DNA of 64,000 nucleotides from Kroppenstedtia eburnea (GCF_013282215.1 NZ_CP048103.1:186001-250000), one strand, 5' to 3'. Counted from the first letter of the stretch, positions 50,504 through 61,363 are shown. Translations and numbers: made by a program. The notes: generated from the sequence alone by a model not told the origin.

Positions 50504-51923
50504 AAAACTTGATTTCCTCATAGTCGATGGCGGAGATATAGTTTTCTATGGAGGTGATCCGGTCTTTGTTCAAGGTTTGCAGGAACAGGAGATAATGCAC
50601 TTTCCAATTGGAGTCGGTCTCTTTCCCTCCGGATACAATCCTTTCGAAATCCAGGGGGTCACTTCGCAACTCTTCATAAAAGATGATTTTTGCGAAGATG
50701 GCCAGTTCCATGTCGTCAAAGGTCTTGTAGAGGGCTTGATACTCGTCTCCGTATAAACAATTGGAATCGAGCAAATCCAGATAGTCATGCAGAGAAAAGA
50801 AATTGTCTCTGATAAGTTGCACCTGACCTTCCGGATCTTCGCATCGCATCACCTCCTCCACCAACTGCCGCAACCGGACGTCGCTCATTCTGTCTGCAGG
50901 GTGTAATCGCAGCATCATCGGTTTTGGCTTCTCTTCTTTTTCCGTGATGATGACAGCTTCCAGACTGTTGTGCTTGGCGGCGTGAATCGTTCTCTGAATC
51001 AGGTGATCCCGACATTGATCGATGTAGTTTGTGAGGGGGGGATCTGTATTGAATTCCCGTTGCAACCGGTCGATCGCTTCATGAAGAGCGGAGTGGATCT
51101 GCCCCTCGTTTAAACGGGTGAACACCTGCTTTAACCGGTGGAATTGATGGTCAGAGATCTTGACCTGATCGGCATCCCCCCCGGCCAATATGGAAAAAGC
51201 CGACTGGCTCAACACCAGTTCAAAGATGTTATATAACTCGATCCGGTAATCAAATCTGCAGACTCTCCCGAAGTTGATCAGCAGCTCAAGGAGATCCTGG
51301 CCGTTGAAGGATTGACAAAATCGCGTCTCCGTTTGCAGGTGTTCCATATATCTCCGGATATAATAAATTCCCTGGAGACGCATGTCATCGACCGCCAAGG
51401 GATAATCGATGCTGGCCATCGTATGATGGGCGTCAAAAATGATGCCGTATTTGCTGATGAACAGGGGCAAGGCTTCATCGATGGTCATATTGTAGGCATC
51501 CACGGGAACATCCAATCTGCTTCTGCGGATTTCTTTGTACAGCCGTTTCGTTTCTGCAAAGCATTGATTGAGCAGATTTACCCCCTTTTCATAACCTTCT
51601 TTGATCCCGAAGGTCTTTAAATCGGTGATCGCCGATTCCGGTTGTTCAAAGCTGAAGGCATATGCGTCCACGGCATACAAGATGGAGGCCATGAGATTCT
51701 CTGCGATCTCAGTGGAGACGGAAGAACTCTCCCCCCGGGTATACTTTCTGATCACATCCTTCAGGAGCATCATCAATCCGCTTTGAATCTTGTATACCTC
51801 TTGGCTGTTCAACATCCCCACCTGCAGACCTTCATTCAGGAGGGACAAGGTATATTGGTTTCGTTTCAGGCGGGATTTTTTTATATAGTTCGGGACCATA
51901 CCTTTTAAGTTTTCAGTTTCCAA
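50502..51923 (-). CDS. DUF6179-like protein
   Basis: A 473-residue soluble, largely helical protein. I recall it as the DUF6179 family of Clostridia and Bacilli, with conserved stretches such as YTRGESSSVSTEIAENLMAS, LDVPVDAYNMTIDEALPLF and FDAHHTMASIDYPLAVDDM. No catalytic motif is evident. TTG at 51923 has AAGGGGATG upstream and overlaps the DUF6323 gene by 19 bp, so the pair is coupled; an alternative ATG at 51899 has a poorer SD. No function is known to me. Its 3' end abuts a repeat copy. Confidence 0.7.
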   Translation of the reverse strand: METENLKGMVPNYIKKSRLKRNQYTLSLLNEGLQVGMLNSQEVYKIQSGLMMLLKDVIRKYTRGESSSVSTEIAENLMASILYAVDAYAFSFEQPESAITDLKTFGIKEGYEKGVNLLNQCFAETKRLYKEIRRSRLDVPVDAYNMTIDEALPLFISKYGIIFDAHHTMASIDYPLAVDDMRLQGIYYIRRYMEHLQTETRFCQSFNGQDLLELLINFGRVCRFDYRIELYNIFELVLSQSAFSILAGGDADQVKISDHQFHRLKQVFTRLNEGQIHSALHEAIDRLQREFNTDPPLTNYIDQCRDHLIQRTIHAAKHNSLEAVIITEKEEKPKPMMLRLHPADRMSDVRLRQLVEEVMRCEDPEGQVQLIRDNFFSLHDYLDLLDSNCLYGDEYQALYKTFDDMELAIFAKIIFYEELRSDPLDFERIVSGGKETDSNWKVHYLLFLQTLNKDRITSIENYISAIDYEEIKF

Positions 51924-52390
51924 TAGGGATCATCCCCTTCCGGGATCTCATCATCCAGTCCATCTCTCCTGAAGTTCCGCGTAAAATCCTCCAGCTCGCT
52001 TTTCAAAAGCTCCAGTGAACCTCCGCAATCCCCATCAAAGTATTCCTTCATCAGGTGAATCAGCTTCAGATCCCCGACCCGATCTTCCGTTTCATTGCGC
52101 AAGTGATAAAAAAGCTCATGCAACTCATTCAGTGTGGAGGCGTAATTTTCGCCATGAATGTATGGTGAGCTGCAAAATACCTCCATCAATTCTTTCGTCA
52201 CATCGAAACCCAACTCCACCCGTCCATAATCTTGCAGTGCTTTATTTCTGACGGCGATCATGTGTTTGATTTCAGCGCGGGTCAGGATCAAGCCGGAGCC
52301 CTGGATCTTTTGGTTGCTCTCCAGTAATTCGTCCACCATCTTCTCCTGAATGGAGAGATTGACTGAGTTGAACATCCGGGACAAAAACAT
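51905..52390 (-). CDS. DUF6323-like protein
   Basis: A 161-residue helical protein. The segments GLILTRAEIKHMIAVRNKAL, YGRVELGF and CSSPYIHGENYASTL match my memory of DUF6323, which in Clostridia is encoded next to DUF6179. ATG at 52390 with AGGAAAGG upstream on the minus strand. First gene of a two-gene unit; upstream is an AT-rich divergent promoter region. Function unknown. Confidence 0.7.
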   Translation of the reverse strand: MFLSRMFNSVNLSIQEKMVDELLESNQKIQGSGLILTRAEIKHMIAVRNKALQDYGRVELGFDVTKELMEVFCSSPYIHGENYASTLNELHELFYHLRNETEDRVGDLKLIHLMKEYFDGDCGGSLELLKSELEDFTRNFRRDGLDDEIPEGDDPYWKLKT

Positions 52391-52484
52391 GTGGCATCCT
52401 TTCCTCCCCTCTTACTGTAAGGCCCTTCTCCTCATGGATGATTTTCATGGTTCGCCGTTTTCCTCCCCCGGAAATCAAAATCCC

Positions 52485-52513
52485 TTGACATAAAATAAAA
52501 ATTATGTTATAAT
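52485..52513 (+). promoter_or_regulatory. consensus sigma-A promoter
   Basis: TTGACA, 17 bp of A/T, TATAAT: a perfect match. It points to the CHY zinc-finger gene 240 bp downstream and lies back-to-back with the DUF6323 gene. The 52391-52754 gap otherwise holds a very AT-rich tract (to 52560) and no supported ORF. Confidence 0.8.
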
Positions 52514-52754
52514 TATTTTTTATATATTTATTATCGATGGGTTATTTTACTTGATTATTTTGTTTGTGTCAACCGGATATTGGCCCCGCTTCGTTTTTTG
52601 AAGGTTTTTGAGTTTGAAACATCCATGCTTCCAATGGATGAAAGCGGGCAAGGAAAGACACCCGCGTTTTACCAGCATGATCAAAGTGGAGTCACCTGTC
52701 TAGCGATGGGGGGAAGATTCAGGCTGCAGACCGTTGTGCCGGAGGAGGGGAGAG

Positions 52755-53090
52755 ATGGTACCCGTTTACGGAGCCGTGGTCGATTCTCAAACCCGATGCA
52801 AACATTATCATACGAAGAAAGATATTATCGCTATTAAATTCAAGTGTTGCAACAAGTACTATCCCTGCTATCGATGTCATGAAGAGTGTGAGGATCATCC
52901 CATCTCGGTGTGGAAAAAAGAAGAGTTTGGTGAAACCGCCATCTTGTGTGGAGTTTGCAGAACCGAATACACCATCCATCGCTATTTGCAAATGGATCGT
53001 TGTTCACACTGTGGTTTCCAATGGAATGAAGGGTGCAAAAAACATTACCACCTCTATTTCCAATTTGAAGAGAATAGTGGTCGGCCGTAG
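52755..53090 (+). CDS. CHY-type zinc-finger protein
   Basis: A 111-residue protein in which nearly all Cys and His follow the CHY zinc-finger pattern: VVDSQTRCKHYHTKKDIIAI, CCNKYYPCYRCHEECEDH, CGVCRTEYTI, CSHCGFQWNEGCKKHYHLYF. Such proteins bind several zinc ions; eukaryotic relatives act in redox/zinc handling (Hot13) or ubiquitin ligation, bacterial ones are uncharacterised. ATG at 52755 follows GGAGGAGGGGAG. A consensus promoter is upstream. Confidence 0.85.
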   Translation: MVPVYGAVVDSQTRCKHYHTKKDIIAIKFKCCNKYYPCYRCHEECEDHPISVWKKEEFGETAILCGVCRTEYTIHRYLQMDRCSHCGFQWNEGCKKHYHLYFQFEENSGRP

Positions 53091-53480
53091 TGGGTTGCCG
53101 GAATTGTCGGTTTGTCGATAGGAACGGGGAGAATCTTGGATCGGCGGGGATCAAAAAGCCTTCCCAACCACCTGGTCGAGTTTGGATGCGTGATGCCAAT
53201 CTTGGCAGCAGCAGTCATCCAGGCTTGTTCCTGTACATCTATCCCTGCTCCTCAACGGGCAGCGGCGAAACCCGTGCAGTTCTTTCGATTACCGACGAAT
53301 GATCCGGAGGGAATTTCTCGGGGTTCGGGATTAAAATCAAGCCATGTTCATCCCAATCTTGAACTCTTAAATCCCGTCAAGCCCAGGGAGAAAGTGGAAA
53401 AGCCGGGGCGCATTGACGGGGTTGGTGCGTGGCCTTTATACTTGATCCGGGCGGATTTTTGCCGACAAAGGGAGCGATGG
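53091..53480. other. 390-bp stretch without a supported gene
   Basis: An open frame (53112-53540) exists on the plus strand but has no SD, runs through the downstream terminator and has an odd composition, so I do not call it. The stretch may be debris of a lost gene or mobile element; I could not identify it on either strand. Confidence 0.35.
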
Positions 53481-53483
53481 ACG

Positions 53484-53512
53484 AAAAAACCGGGGAAGAT
53501 CCCGGTTTTTTC
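53484..53512. terminator. terminator upstream of the S10 operon
   Basis: AAAAAACCGGG/CCCGGTTTTTT symmetrical hairpin, able to work in both directions, directly before the S10 promoter. Confidence 0.85.
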
Positions 53513-53541
53513 TTGCAATGGGTCGGCTGTTTCCGTATAAT
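53513..53541 (+). promoter_or_regulatory. promoter of the S10-spc operon
   Basis: TTGCAA, 17 bp, TATAAT. A ~125-nt leader follows before rpsJ, in the place where L4-dependent control acts in other Firmicutes. Confidence 0.75.
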
Positions 53542-53670
53542 AAGGAATGTTGGTTTTGAACGGCGATGATGTGGAAGGTTGCCGACACGCCCGGCCCCTT
53601 TGCCATGGAGTGTAGGGAAATTTCCGCGGAGCAAGTTCATTTAAAAAATGAGCGAAAAGGAGGGGCATGA

Positions 53671-53979
<309 letters not shown>

Positions 53980-54013
53980 TCCAAAACAGACCAGCCGGTA
54001 GGAGGTGTGCGAC

Positions 54014-54643
54014 GTGAAAGGGATTCTCGGTAAAAAATTGGGGATGACCCAGGTGTTCGGTGAAGACGGCACCGCCATCCCCGTCACGGTGATCCATGCC
54101 GGTCCGTGTTCCGTTCTTCAGAAGAAAGAGGCGGAGACCGACGGCTATGAATCCGTGCAACTGGGTTTCGGTGACAAAAAAGAGCACCGGGCCAACCGTC
54201 CGGAGGCGGGCCACGCCAAAAAAGCGGGAACCACTCCCAAGTCTTTCGTCCGTGAGATTCGCGGGATGAATCCGGCCGATTATGAGTTGGGCCAGGAAGT
54301 GAAAGCGGACCTGTTCAATGCAGGTGAACTGGTGGATATCACTGCCACGTCCAAGGGGAAAGGGTTTGCCGGTTCCATCAAACGGCATAACCAGGCCCGT
54401 GGTCCGATGAGCCACGGTTCCCACTACCATCGGGGCCCCGGTTCTTTGGGCGCCGTCGACCCTGCGCGTGTCTTCAAGGGGCAAAAATTGCCCGGACGCA
54501 TGGGCAGCGACAAAGTGACCATCCAAAATCTGCAGGTGGTCAAAGTGGATCCGGAGAAGAACCTGCTCCTGATCAAAGGATCCATCCCGGGTCCGAAAAA
54601 CAGCTATGTTGTCATCCAATCTGCGGTGAAGGCCGCACAGTAA
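54014..54643 (+). CDS. rplC: ribosomal protein uL3
   Basis: A 209-residue protein near the peptidyl-transferase centre: [14 protein letters not shown] at the N-terminus and the long loop [23 protein letters not shown] at 54014 follows TAGGAGGTG. Confidence 0.96.
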   Translation: MKGILGKKLGMTQVFGEDGTAIPVTVIHAGPCSVLQKKEAETDGYESVQLGFGDKKEHRANRPEAGHAKKAGTTPKSFVREIRGMNPADYELGQEVKADLFNAGELVDITATSKGKGFAGSIKRHNQARGPMSHGSHYHRGPGSLGAVDPARVFKGQKLPGRMGSDKVTIQNLQVVKVDPEKNLLLIKGSIPGPKNSYVVIQSAVKAAQ

Positions 54644-54668
54644 CGTCAACGGGAAGGGAGGAGACGAC

Positions 54669-55295
54669 ATGCCGAAAGTAAATGTACTGGATATGAACGG
54701 CAGCCAGGTGGGCGAGTTGGAATTATCCGATTCCGTCTTCGGAATTGAGCCCAACGCATCGGTTCTGCACGATGCCGTCGTGATGCAACAGGCATCCCAA
54801 CGTCGCGGAACCCATGCCGTGAAAAACCGTGCCGCTGTCCAGGGCGGCGGACGGAAGCCCTGGAAACAGAAAGGGACGGGACGTGCCCGCCACGGCAGCA
54901 TCCGTTCCCCGATCTGGGTCGGCGGTGGTGTGGCCTTCGGTCCGACACCCCGCAGCTACAGTTATAAACTGCCGAAAAAAGTGCGCCGGCTGGCGATTCG
55001 CTCTGCGCTGTCGTCCAAGGTGAAAGCGGATGAGTTGGTCGTGCTGGACCAGCTGACGCTGGAACAGCCGAAAACCAAGGAGATGGTGAAAGTTCTCTCC
55101 AACCTCCAGGCAGACCGCAAAGCGCTGGTCGTCGGCAGCGGGTATGACGAAAATGTGGCTCTGTCCGCGCGGAACATCCCCGGAGTGAAGTTTATCGATG
55201 CCCAGGGGTTGAACGTGCTGGACGTGTTGAACCACGATAAACTGATCATCACCCGGGATGCGGTGTCACGCATAGAGGAGGTGCTCGGGAAATGA
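54669..55295 (+). CDS. rplD: ribosomal protein uL4
   Basis: A 208-residue protein lining the exit tunnel; the loop [19 protein letters not shown] with RSPIWVGGG is intact. It is the expected autogenous regulator of the S10 operon. Ends with a 4-bp ATGA overlap with rplW. Confidence 0.96.
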   Translation: MPKVNVLDMNGSQVGELELSDSVFGIEPNASVLHDAVVMQQASQRRGTHAVKNRAAVQGGGRKPWKQKGTGRARHGSIRSPIWVGGGVAFGPTPRSYSYKLPKKVRRLAIRSALSSKVKADELVVLDQLTLEQPKTKEMVKVLSNLQADRKALVVGSGYDENVALSARNIPGVKFIDAQGLNVLDVLNHDKLIITRDAVSRIEEVLGK

Positions 55296-55579
55296 AGGAT
55301 CCCCGCGACATCATCCGGCGCCCGGTGGTGACGGAGAAGACCACGGATCTGATGGAAGACAACAAATATGTCTTCGAAGTGGATCTCAAGGCGAACAAGA
55401 CGGAAATCAAAAACGCGGTCGAAAAGATCTTCGACGTCAAGGTGGCCCAAGTGAACACCATGCGGGTAAAAGGGAAGCCGAAGCGCCTCGGCCGTCACGC
55501 CGGTCGCACTTCAGACCGGAAAAAAGCGATTGTCAAGTTGACCGAAGACAGCAAGAGCATCGAGCTCTTTGAAGTTTGA
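55292..55579 (+). CDS. rplW: ribosomal protein uL23
   Basis: A 95-residue protein at the tunnel exit that docks SRP and trigger factor: [17 protein letters not shown] and [19 protein letters not shown]. Overlaps rplD by four bases. Confidence 0.96.
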   Translation: MKDPRDIIRRPVVTEKTTDLMEDNKYVFEVDLKANKTEIKNAVEKIFDVKVAQVNTMRVKGKPKRLGRHAGRTSDRKKAIVKLTEDSKSIELFEV

Positions 55580-55606
55580 TCACCTGAAGGAAAAGGAGGG
55601 AACCCC

Positions 55607-56437
55607 ATGGGTATCAAGCATTTTAAACCCACGTCGCCCGGACGCCGGCAGATGACGGTCTCCACCTTCGAGGAGATCACCACTGACAAGCCGGAGAAAT
55701 CCCTGACGGCTCCCCTGGTCAAAAACGCCGGGCGGAACAACCAGGGACGGATCACCACCCGGCACCAGGGCGGCGGCCACAAGCGCAAGTACCGGATCAT
55801 CGATTTCAAACGGAACAAGGACGGCGTTCCCGGCAAGGTTGCCACAGTGGAATACGACCCGAACCGTTCCGCCAACATCGCTCTGATCCATTATGCCGAC
55901 GGTGAAAAGCGCTACATTCTGCACCCTAACGGCCTCAAGGTGGGCGATATGATCATGTCCGGTGTCGATGCCGACATCAAGACAGGTAACGCCTTGCCGC
56001 TGGCCAAGATTCCGGTGGGTACAGTGATTCACAATATCGAACTGAAGCCGGGTGCCGGCGGGAAAATGGTTCGCGCCGCAGGCGGCCAGGCACAGCTTCT
56101 CGGTAAGGACGGGGAGTATGCCGTGATCCGCCTCTCTTCCGGTGAAACCCGGATGGTGCGCATCGAATGCCGTGCCACCATCGGCCAGGTGGGCAATGTG
56201 GATCATGAACTGCTCAATGTGGGGAAAGCGGGTCGCTCCCGCTGGCAAGGCAAGCGGCCGACGGTCCGCGGTTCTGTGATGAACCCGGCGGATCACCCCC
56301 ACGGCGGTGGTGAGGGTCGCGCTCCGATCGGACGCGTCTCCCCGGTGACTCCCTGGGGCAAACCGACCATCGGTTACAAGACCCGGAAGAAAAACAAGCC
56401 GTCTGACAAGTATATTGTTCGTCGCCGCAAAAAGTAA
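55607..56437 (+). CDS. rplB: ribosomal protein uL2
   Basis: A 276-residue core protein, with the conserved [17 protein letters not shown] and the C-terminal [18 protein letters not shown] containing the histidine near the catalytic centre. AAAGGAGG precedes ATG. Confidence 0.97.
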   Translation: MGIKHFKPTSPGRRQMTVSTFEEITTDKPEKSLTAPLVKNAGRNNQGRITTRHQGGGHKRKYRIIDFKRNKDGVPGKVATVEYDPNRSANIALIHYADGEKRYILHPNGLKVGDMIMSGVDADIKTGNALPLAKIPVGTVIHNIELKPGAGGKMVRAAGGQAQLLGKDGEYAVIRLSSGETRMVRIECRATIGQVGNVDHELLNVGKAGRSRWQGKRPTVRGSVMNPADHPHGGGEGRAPIGRVSPVTPWGKPTIGYKTRKKNKPSDKYIVRRRKK

Positions 56438-56476
56438 CCACATCCCGAAGCGGGAGTTGGAAAGGGGGTTGGATGC

Positions 56477-56758
56477 ATGGGTCGCAGCCTGAAGAAGGGA
56501 CCTTTCGCCGATGACCATCTGTTGAAGAAAGTGCGGGAAATGGGTGACAAGGAGAACAAGAAGGTCATCAAGACCTGGTCCCGTCGTTCCACGATCTTCC
56601 CCGAATTCGTCGGACACACCATCGCCGTTCACGACGGCCGCAAACATGTCCCGGTGTACATCACCGAAGACATGGTGGGCCACAAGCTGGGTGAATTCGT
56701 CGCCACGCGGACCTTCAAGGGTCATGCCGGAGACGACAGGAAAACCCGGAAACGGTAA
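56477..56758 (+). CDS. rpsS: ribosomal protein uS19
   Basis: A 93-residue 30S head protein: [18 protein letters not shown] and [11 protein letters not shown]-type segment ([20 protein letters not shown]). G-rich SD before ATG. Confidence 0.97.
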   Translation: MGRSLKKGPFADDHLLKKVREMGDKENKKVIKTWSRRSTIFPEFVGHTIAVHDGRKHVPVYITEDMVGHKLGEFVATRTFKGHAGDDRKTRKR

Positions 56759-56800
56759 AGGGACGGAATCTGACAGGTCAGCCAGAGAGGAGGTCAGATG

Positions 56801-57142
56801 ATGGAAGCAGTGAAATCCAAGGCGGTTGCGCGTTACGTGCGGATCTCGCCCCGCAAGGCGCGTCTGGTGATCGATCTGATCCGCGGCAAATCCGTGGATG
56901 AAGCACTGGCGATCCTGCGGTTCACCCCCCGTGCCGCCTCACCGATCATCGAAAAGGTGCTCCGGTCGGCGATTGCCAATGCAGAACACAACCACAACAT
57001 GAATCCGGGCGAGCTGGTGGTGGAGAAAGCGATGGTGGACGAAGGGCCGACGATGAAACGGTTCCGCCCCCGCGCACAGGGACGTGCCAGCCGCATCAAC
57101 AAACGGACCAGCCATATTACGGTGGTCGTATCTGAGAAATAA
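56801..57142 (+). CDS. rplV: ribosomal protein uL22
   Basis: A 113-residue tunnel protein with the beta-hairpin [20 protein letters not shown] intact (no macrolide-resistance-type change seen). Two adjacent ATG codons (56798, 56801) are possible; the second has better spacing from GAGAGGAGGT. Confidence 0.95.
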   Translation: MEAVKSKAVARYVRISPRKARLVIDLIRGKSVDEALAILRFTPRAASPIIEKVLRSAIANAEHNHNMNPGELVVEKAMVDEGPTMKRFRPRAQGRASRINKRTSHITVVVSEK

Positions 57143-57155
57143 GGAGGGATAGAGA

Positions 57156-57815
57156 TTGGGCCAGAAAGTAAACCCGGTGGGGCTTCGTGTCGGCATCATC
57201 CGTGACTGGGAATCCAAATGGTACGGCGGCAAGGACTACGCCGACATGCTCCATGAAGACATCGAGATCCGTGACTACCTGTTTAAACGCCTGAAAGATG
57301 CAGGGATCTCTTCCGTGGAAATCGAACGGGCGGCCAACCGTGTCAACCTGACCATCCACACCGCCAAGCCGGGGATGGTGATCGGAAAAGGCGGTTCCGA
57401 AGTGGAAGCCCTGCGCAAAGCACTGACCAAACAGACCGGCAAGAAGGTCCACATCAATATCGAAGAAATCAAGACCCCTGAGCTGGATGCCCGCCTGGTG
57501 GCGGAGAACATCGCTCAGCAACTGGAACGCCGGATCTCCTTCCGTCGGGCCATGAAACAAACCATCCAGCGCACCCTGCGTGCCGGCGCCAAAGGGGTTC
57601 GCACCCAGGTGAGCGGCCGGTTGGGCGGTGCCGATATCGCCCGGACCGAAGGCTACAATGAAGGAACCGTTCCTCTGCACACCCTTCGTGCAGACATCGA
57701 CTACGGCACTGCGGAAGCCCACACGACCTACGGACGGATTGGAGTGAAAGTGTGGATCTACCGCGGTGAGGTACTCCCTGCCAAGAAAAAGGGAGACGCG
57801 GAAGGAGGCAAGTAA
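57156..57815 (+). CDS. rpsC: ribosomal protein uS3
   Basis: A 219-residue protein at the mRNA entry with a KH domain ([20 protein letters not shown]). TTG start ([14 protein letters not shown]) eight bases after AAGGAGGG. Confidence 0.97.
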   Translation: MGQKVNPVGLRVGIIRDWESKWYGGKDYADMLHEDIEIRDYLFKRLKDAGISSVEIERAANRVNLTIHTAKPGMVIGKGGSEVEALRKALTKQTGKKVHINIEEIKTPELDARLVAENIAQQLERRISFRRAMKQTIQRTLRAGAKGVRTQVSGRLGGADIARTEGYNEGTVPLHTLRADIDYGTAEAHTTYGRIGVKVWIYRGEVLPAKKKGDAEGGK

Positions 57816-57817
57816 CC

Positions 57818-58249
57818 ATGTTAATGCCGAAACGCACGAAGTTTCGTAAGGAACATCGCGGTCGGATGAAAGGCCGGGCCAAAGGCGGAACGGAAGTGGC
57901 CTTCGGCGAATACGGTCTGCAGGCGTTGGAGCCTTCCTGGATCACCAACCGGCAGATCGAAGCAGCCCGGATTGCGATGACCCGGTATATGAAGCGTGGC
58001 GGTAAAGTATGGATCAAAATCTTCCCGGATAAACCCATCACCCAGAAGCCCCTGGAGGTTCGGATGGGTAGCGGGAAGGGTTCTCCTGAAAAATGGGTGG
58101 CTGTCGTCAAACCCGGCAAAATCCTGTTTGAGGTGGCCGGTGTATCGGAAGAGGTGGCCCGGGAAGCCATGCGGCTGGCCGCCAACAAGCTGCCGATCAA
58201 AACCAAGTTCGTAATCCGAGATGAAGCGGGTGGTACACATGAAGGCTAA
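57818..58249 (+). CDS. rplP: ribosomal protein uL16
   Basis: A 143-residue protein contacting the A-site t[23 protein letters not shown] and [21 protein letters not shown] two bases after rpsC with GAAGGAGG inside its end. Overlaps rpmC by 11 bp. Confidence 0.96.
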   Translation: MLMPKRTKFRKEHRGRMKGRAKGGTEVAFGEYGLQALEPSWITNRQIEAARIAMTRYMKRGGKVWIKIFPDKPITQKPLEVRMGSGKGSPEKWVAVVKPGKILFEVAGVSEEVAREAMRLAANKLPIKTKFVIRDEAGGTHEG

Positions 58250-58451
58250 AGAGCTGGTTGAAATGACCACCGCCGAGATCGAACAGAAACTGGCCTCGCT
58301 GAAAGAAGAGCTGTTCAACCTCCGGTTCCAATCGGCGACCGGGCAGTTGGACAATACCGCCCGGATCCGCCAGGTTCGCAAAGATATCGCCCGTTGCAAA
58401 ACGGTGGTGCGTGAACGCGAACTCGGAATTGAAAGGAGGAAACAGGCATGA
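58239..58451 (+). CDS. rpmC: ribosomal protein uL29
   Basis: A 70-residue two-helix protein ([40 protein letters not shown]). ATG at 58239 overlaps the end of rplP by 11 bp, and the stop overlaps the rpsQ ATG. Confidence 0.95.
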   Translation: MKAKELVEMTTAEIEQKLASLKEELFNLRFQSATGQLDNTARIRQVRKDIARCKTVVRERELGIERRKQA

Positions 58452-58714
58452 CCGAAGAACGCAACCGTCGCAAGGTTCGCGTGGGCAAGGTCGTCAGCGA
58501 CAAGATGGACAAAACGATCGTCGTTGCGGTGGAAACCTATAAAAAAGATCCTCTGTACGGAAAGCGCGTCAAGTACAGCAAAAAATTCAAGGCCCACGAT
58601 GAAGAGAACAGAGCCAAAGCGGGAGACGTCGTGAAAATCATGGAAACCCGCCCGTTGTCCAAGGACAAACGGTGGCGCCTCGTGGATATCGTGGAAGAAG
58701 CCGTAATCGTTTAA
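58448..58714 (+). CDS. rpsQ: ribosomal protein uS17
   Basis: An 88-residue OB-fold protein: [20 protein letters not shown] and [20 protein letters not shown]. Coupled to rpmC by a 4-bp overlap, SD AAAGGAGG. Confidence 0.97.
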   Translation: MTEERNRRKVRVGKVVSDKMDKTIVVAVETYKKDPLYGKRVKYSKKFKAHDEENRAKAGDVVKIMETRPLSKDKRWRLVDIVEEAVIV

Positions 58715-58745
58715 CCAGATCTGACTGGCGGAAGGAGGGAGACCG

Positions 58746-59114
58746 ATGATTCAGCCGCAAACCCGTCTGCGCGCTGCAGACAATTCCGGGGCAAAAGAAC
58801 TGATGTGCATCAAGGTTTTAGGCGGTTCCAAGCGAAAATCGGCTGGGATCGGCGATGTGATTGTCGCATCGGTGAAACATGCTACACCCGGGGGCGTTGT
58901 CAAGAAGGGTGATATCGTGAAGTGCGTCGTGGTTCGTTCCAAGCGGCCCAGCCGCCGACCGGACGGATCCTACATCCGGTTTGACGAAAACGCCGCCGTG
59001 GTGATCCGGGATGACAAAAGCCCGCGGGGGACCCGGATCTTCGGACCCGTCGCGCGTGAGCTCAGGGAACATGACTTCATGAAAATCATTTCGCTGGCTC
59101 CGGAAGTGCTCTGA
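58746..59114 (+). CDS. rplN: ribosomal protein uL14
   Basis: A 122-residue intersubunit protein: [50 protein letters not shown] before ATG. Confidence 0.97.
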   Translation: MIQPQTRLRAADNSGAKELMCIKVLGGSKRKSAGIGDVIVASVKHATPGGVVKKGDIVKCVVVRSKRPSRRPDGSYIRFDENAAVVIRDDKSPRGTRIFGPVARELREHDFMKIISLAPEVL

Positions 59115-59161
59115 TTTTCCATGCCACAGAGCTGTAACGACCGGTTGAAGGAGGTGCCGAC

Positions 59162-59536
59162 ATGGCCAAGCGACCGAACAAGCTGCACATCAAGAAAGGC
59201 GACACCGTGATCGTATTGCGGGGCAAAGATGCCCCGACGCGTGACAAGAGCGGGAAAGTGATCTACACCAAAGGGCGTGTCCTGAAGGTATATCCCGCAG
59301 AACGCCGCGCGCTGGTGGAAGGGGTCAACATGGTGAAGAAGCACTCCCGCCCGTCCCAGGACAATCCGCAAGGGGGCATCATCGAGCAGGAGGCTCCGAT
59401 CCATATCTCCAACTTGATGCTGGAAGACCCGAAAACAAAAGAGCCGACCCGGGTGGGGTACAAATTTATCGAAGGCAAGGGCGGCAAACAGACAAAAGTC
59501 CGCTATGCCAAGAAGTCCGGCGAAGTAATCGACTGA
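59162..59536 (+). CDS. rplX: ribosomal protein uL24
   Basis: A 124-residue assembly-initiator protein with a KOW motif at the N-terminus ([17 protein letters not shown]). It is ~20 residues longer than Bacillus L24, partly through an insert around [24 protein letters not shown] before ATG. Confidence 0.95.
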   Translation: MAKRPNKLHIKKGDTVIVLRGKDAPTRDKSGKVIYTKGRVLKVYPAERRALVEGVNMVKKHSRPSQDNPQGGIIEQEAPIHISNLMLEDPKTKEPTRVGYKFIEGKGGKQTKVRYAKKSGEVID

Positions 59537-59565
59537 CGTCCGGAGTGGAAAGGAGGATGGAAACC

Positions 59566-60114
59566 GTGGCAACACTTCCGTTGAAAGAACGGTACAAACA
59601 GGAAATCAGCCCATCCCTGATGAAGAAGTTTGATTACACTTCACCGATGCAAGTTCCCAAAATCGAAAAAGTTGTCATCAACATGGGCGTCGGGGAAGCG
59701 GTCCAAAACGCGAAAATGCTCGACGGAGCCGTGGAGGATCTGGCACAGATCTCAGGTCAGAAACCCGTGGTGACCCGGGCCAAGAAGTCCATCGCCGGTT
59801 TCAAGCTGCGGGAAGGGATGCCGATCGGAGCCAAAGTGACTCTCCGCGGCGAGCGGATGTATGACTTTCTCGACAAGCTGATCAACGTGGCTTTGCCCCG
59901 GGTCCGGGATTTTCGCGGGATCTCCCCGAAGGCATTCGACGGGCGCGGGAACTACACCCTGGGCCTGAAGGAACAGCTGGTTTTCCCCGAGATCGAGTAC
60001 GACAAGGTGGATAAAGTTCGGGGTATGGACGTGGTAATCGTCACGACGGCAAATACTGATGAGGAAGCCCGTGAACTGTTGACCCAGATGGGAATGCCTT
60101 TCCGTAAACAGTGA
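59566..60114 (+). CDS. rplE: ribosomal protein uL5
   Basis: A 182-residue 5S rRNA-binding protein: [42 protein letters not shown] at 59566 ([14 protein letters not shown]) is nine bases from GGAGG; an ATG at 59557 abuts the SD. Confidence 0.95.
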   Translation: MATLPLKERYKQEISPSLMKKFDYTSPMQVPKIEKVVINMGVGEAVQNAKMLDGAVEDLAQISGQKPVVTRAKKSIAGFKLREGMPIGAKVTLRGERMYDFLDKLINVALPRVRDFRGISPKAFDGRGNYTLGLKEQLVFPEIEYDKVDKVRGMDVVIVTTANTDEEARELLTQMGMPFRKQ

Positions 60115-60161
60115 ACGGTGGATCAGTTGCACGACATTTTTAAATCAAAGGAGGGAATCCG

Positions 60162-60347
60162 TTGGCCAAGAAATCGATGGTCGCCAAGGCGAAAAGGGAT
60201 CCGAAGTTCCAAGTCCGGGCCTACACCCGTTGTGAGCGCTGCGGACGGCCGCACTCCGTGATTCGGAAGTTCCGTCTTTGCCGGATTTGTTTCCGTGAAT
60301 TGGCCTATAAAGGGCAGATTCCCGGCGTGAAAAAAGCGAGCTGGTAA
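60162..60347 (+). CDS. rpsN: ribosomal protein uS14, zinc-binding short form
   Basis: A 61-residue S14 of the C+ type with CERC and CRIC zinc ligands. TTG start after AAAGGAGGG. The zinc-independent paralogue is not in this window. Confidence 0.96.
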   Translation: MAKKSMVAKAKRDPKFQVRAYTRCERCGRPHSVIRKFRLCRICFRELAYKGQIPGVKKASW

Positions 60348-60372
60348 TCGAGAGTGGAAGGAGGGATAACGC

Positions 60373-60771
60373 ATGGTGATGACTGACCCGATTGCCGACA
60401 TGCTGACCCGGATCCGTAATGCGAACCAGGTTCGCCATGAGAGCCTGGAGGTCCCCGCGTCCAAACTGAAGCGGGAAATCGCGGATATTCTGAAGCGGGA
60501 AGGTTTCATTCGTGACGCTGAGTATATTGAGGACGGGAAACAGGGGGTCCTCCGGATCTTTCTGAAATACGGCCCCAACAATGAGCGTGTGATCACCGGA
60601 CTGAAACGGATCAGCAAGCCCGGTCTGCGCGTCTATGCCAATAACAACGAAATCCCGCGCGTGCTCCGCGGTCTGGGTATCGCTGTCCTGTCGACCTCCA
60701 AAGGGGTCATGACGGACAAGGAAGCCCGACAATCCAGGGTGGGCGGCGAAGTGCTGGCTTACATCTGGTAA
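60373..60771 (+). CDS. rpsH: ribosomal protein uS8
   Basis: A 132-residue 16S-binding protein, [20 protein letters not shown] to [17 protein letters not shown] before ATG. In E. coli S8 represses the spc operon; not shown here. Confidence 0.97.
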   Translation: MVMTDPIADMLTRIRNANQVRHESLEVPASKLKREIADILKREGFIRDAEYIEDGKQGVLRIFLKYGPNNERVITGLKRISKPGLRVYANNNEIPRVLRGLGIAVLSTSKGVMTDKEARQSRVGGEVLAYIW

Positions 60772-60799
60772 GAACTGCATACGGACGGAGGTGAACGAG

Positions 60800-61336
60800 A
60801 TGTCCCGTATCGGTCGGAAGCCGATCGCCATCCCCAACGGGGTGGAAGTGAAAGTGAACGGTGCCGAAGTGACAGTCAAAGGGCCCAAGGGGACATTGAC
60901 CCGTACATTGAGCCCGGAAATCAGCATCAAGGTGGAAGAGAACCAAGTGATCGTGGAACGCCCGAGCGACCACCGGAAACACCGCGCACTGCACGGTACG
61001 GTCCGGAGTCTGGTGGCCAACATGGTGGAAGGGGTCACCAATGGCTACAGCAAAACCCTGGAACTGGTCGGGGTGGGTTACCGGGCCCAGAAGAAAGGGA
61101 ACAAAGTGGTTCTCAACGTGGGATACTCCCATCCGGTGGAAGTGGACCCGATGGATGGAGTCGAGCTGGATGTGCCTTCCCAGACCCAGATCGTGGTGAA
61201 AGGGATCGACAAGGAGAAGGTGGGCGCTCAAGCCGCCAATATCCGTGCACATCGCGAACCCGAGCCCTACAAAGGGAAAGGGATCAAATACATCGACGAG
61301 CGCATCCGTCGCAAAGAGGGGAAAACCGGTAAGTAA
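60800..61336 (+). CDS. rplF: ribosomal protein uL6
   Basis: A 178-residue protein near the factor-binding site: [20 protein letters not shown] and [23 protein letters not shown] at 60800 follows GGAGGTG; an upstream in-frame GTG belongs to the SD region. Confidence 0.97.
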   Translation: MSRIGRKPIAIPNGVEVKVNGAEVTVKGPKGTLTRTLSPEISIKVEENQVIVERPSDHRKHRALHGTVRSLVANMVEGVTNGYSKTLELVGVGYRAQKKGNKVVLNVGYSHPVEVDPMDGVELDVPSQTQIVVKGIDKEKVGAQAANIRAHREPEPYKGKGIKYIDERIRRKEGKTGK

Positions 61337-61363
61337 TGTTGACTGGAAAGGAGTGAATGCGGC

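Noticed and set aside
53112-53540. 142-codon plus-strand ORF upstream of rpsJ
   Set aside because: No SD, crosses a clear terminator and the S10 promoter, unusual composition.
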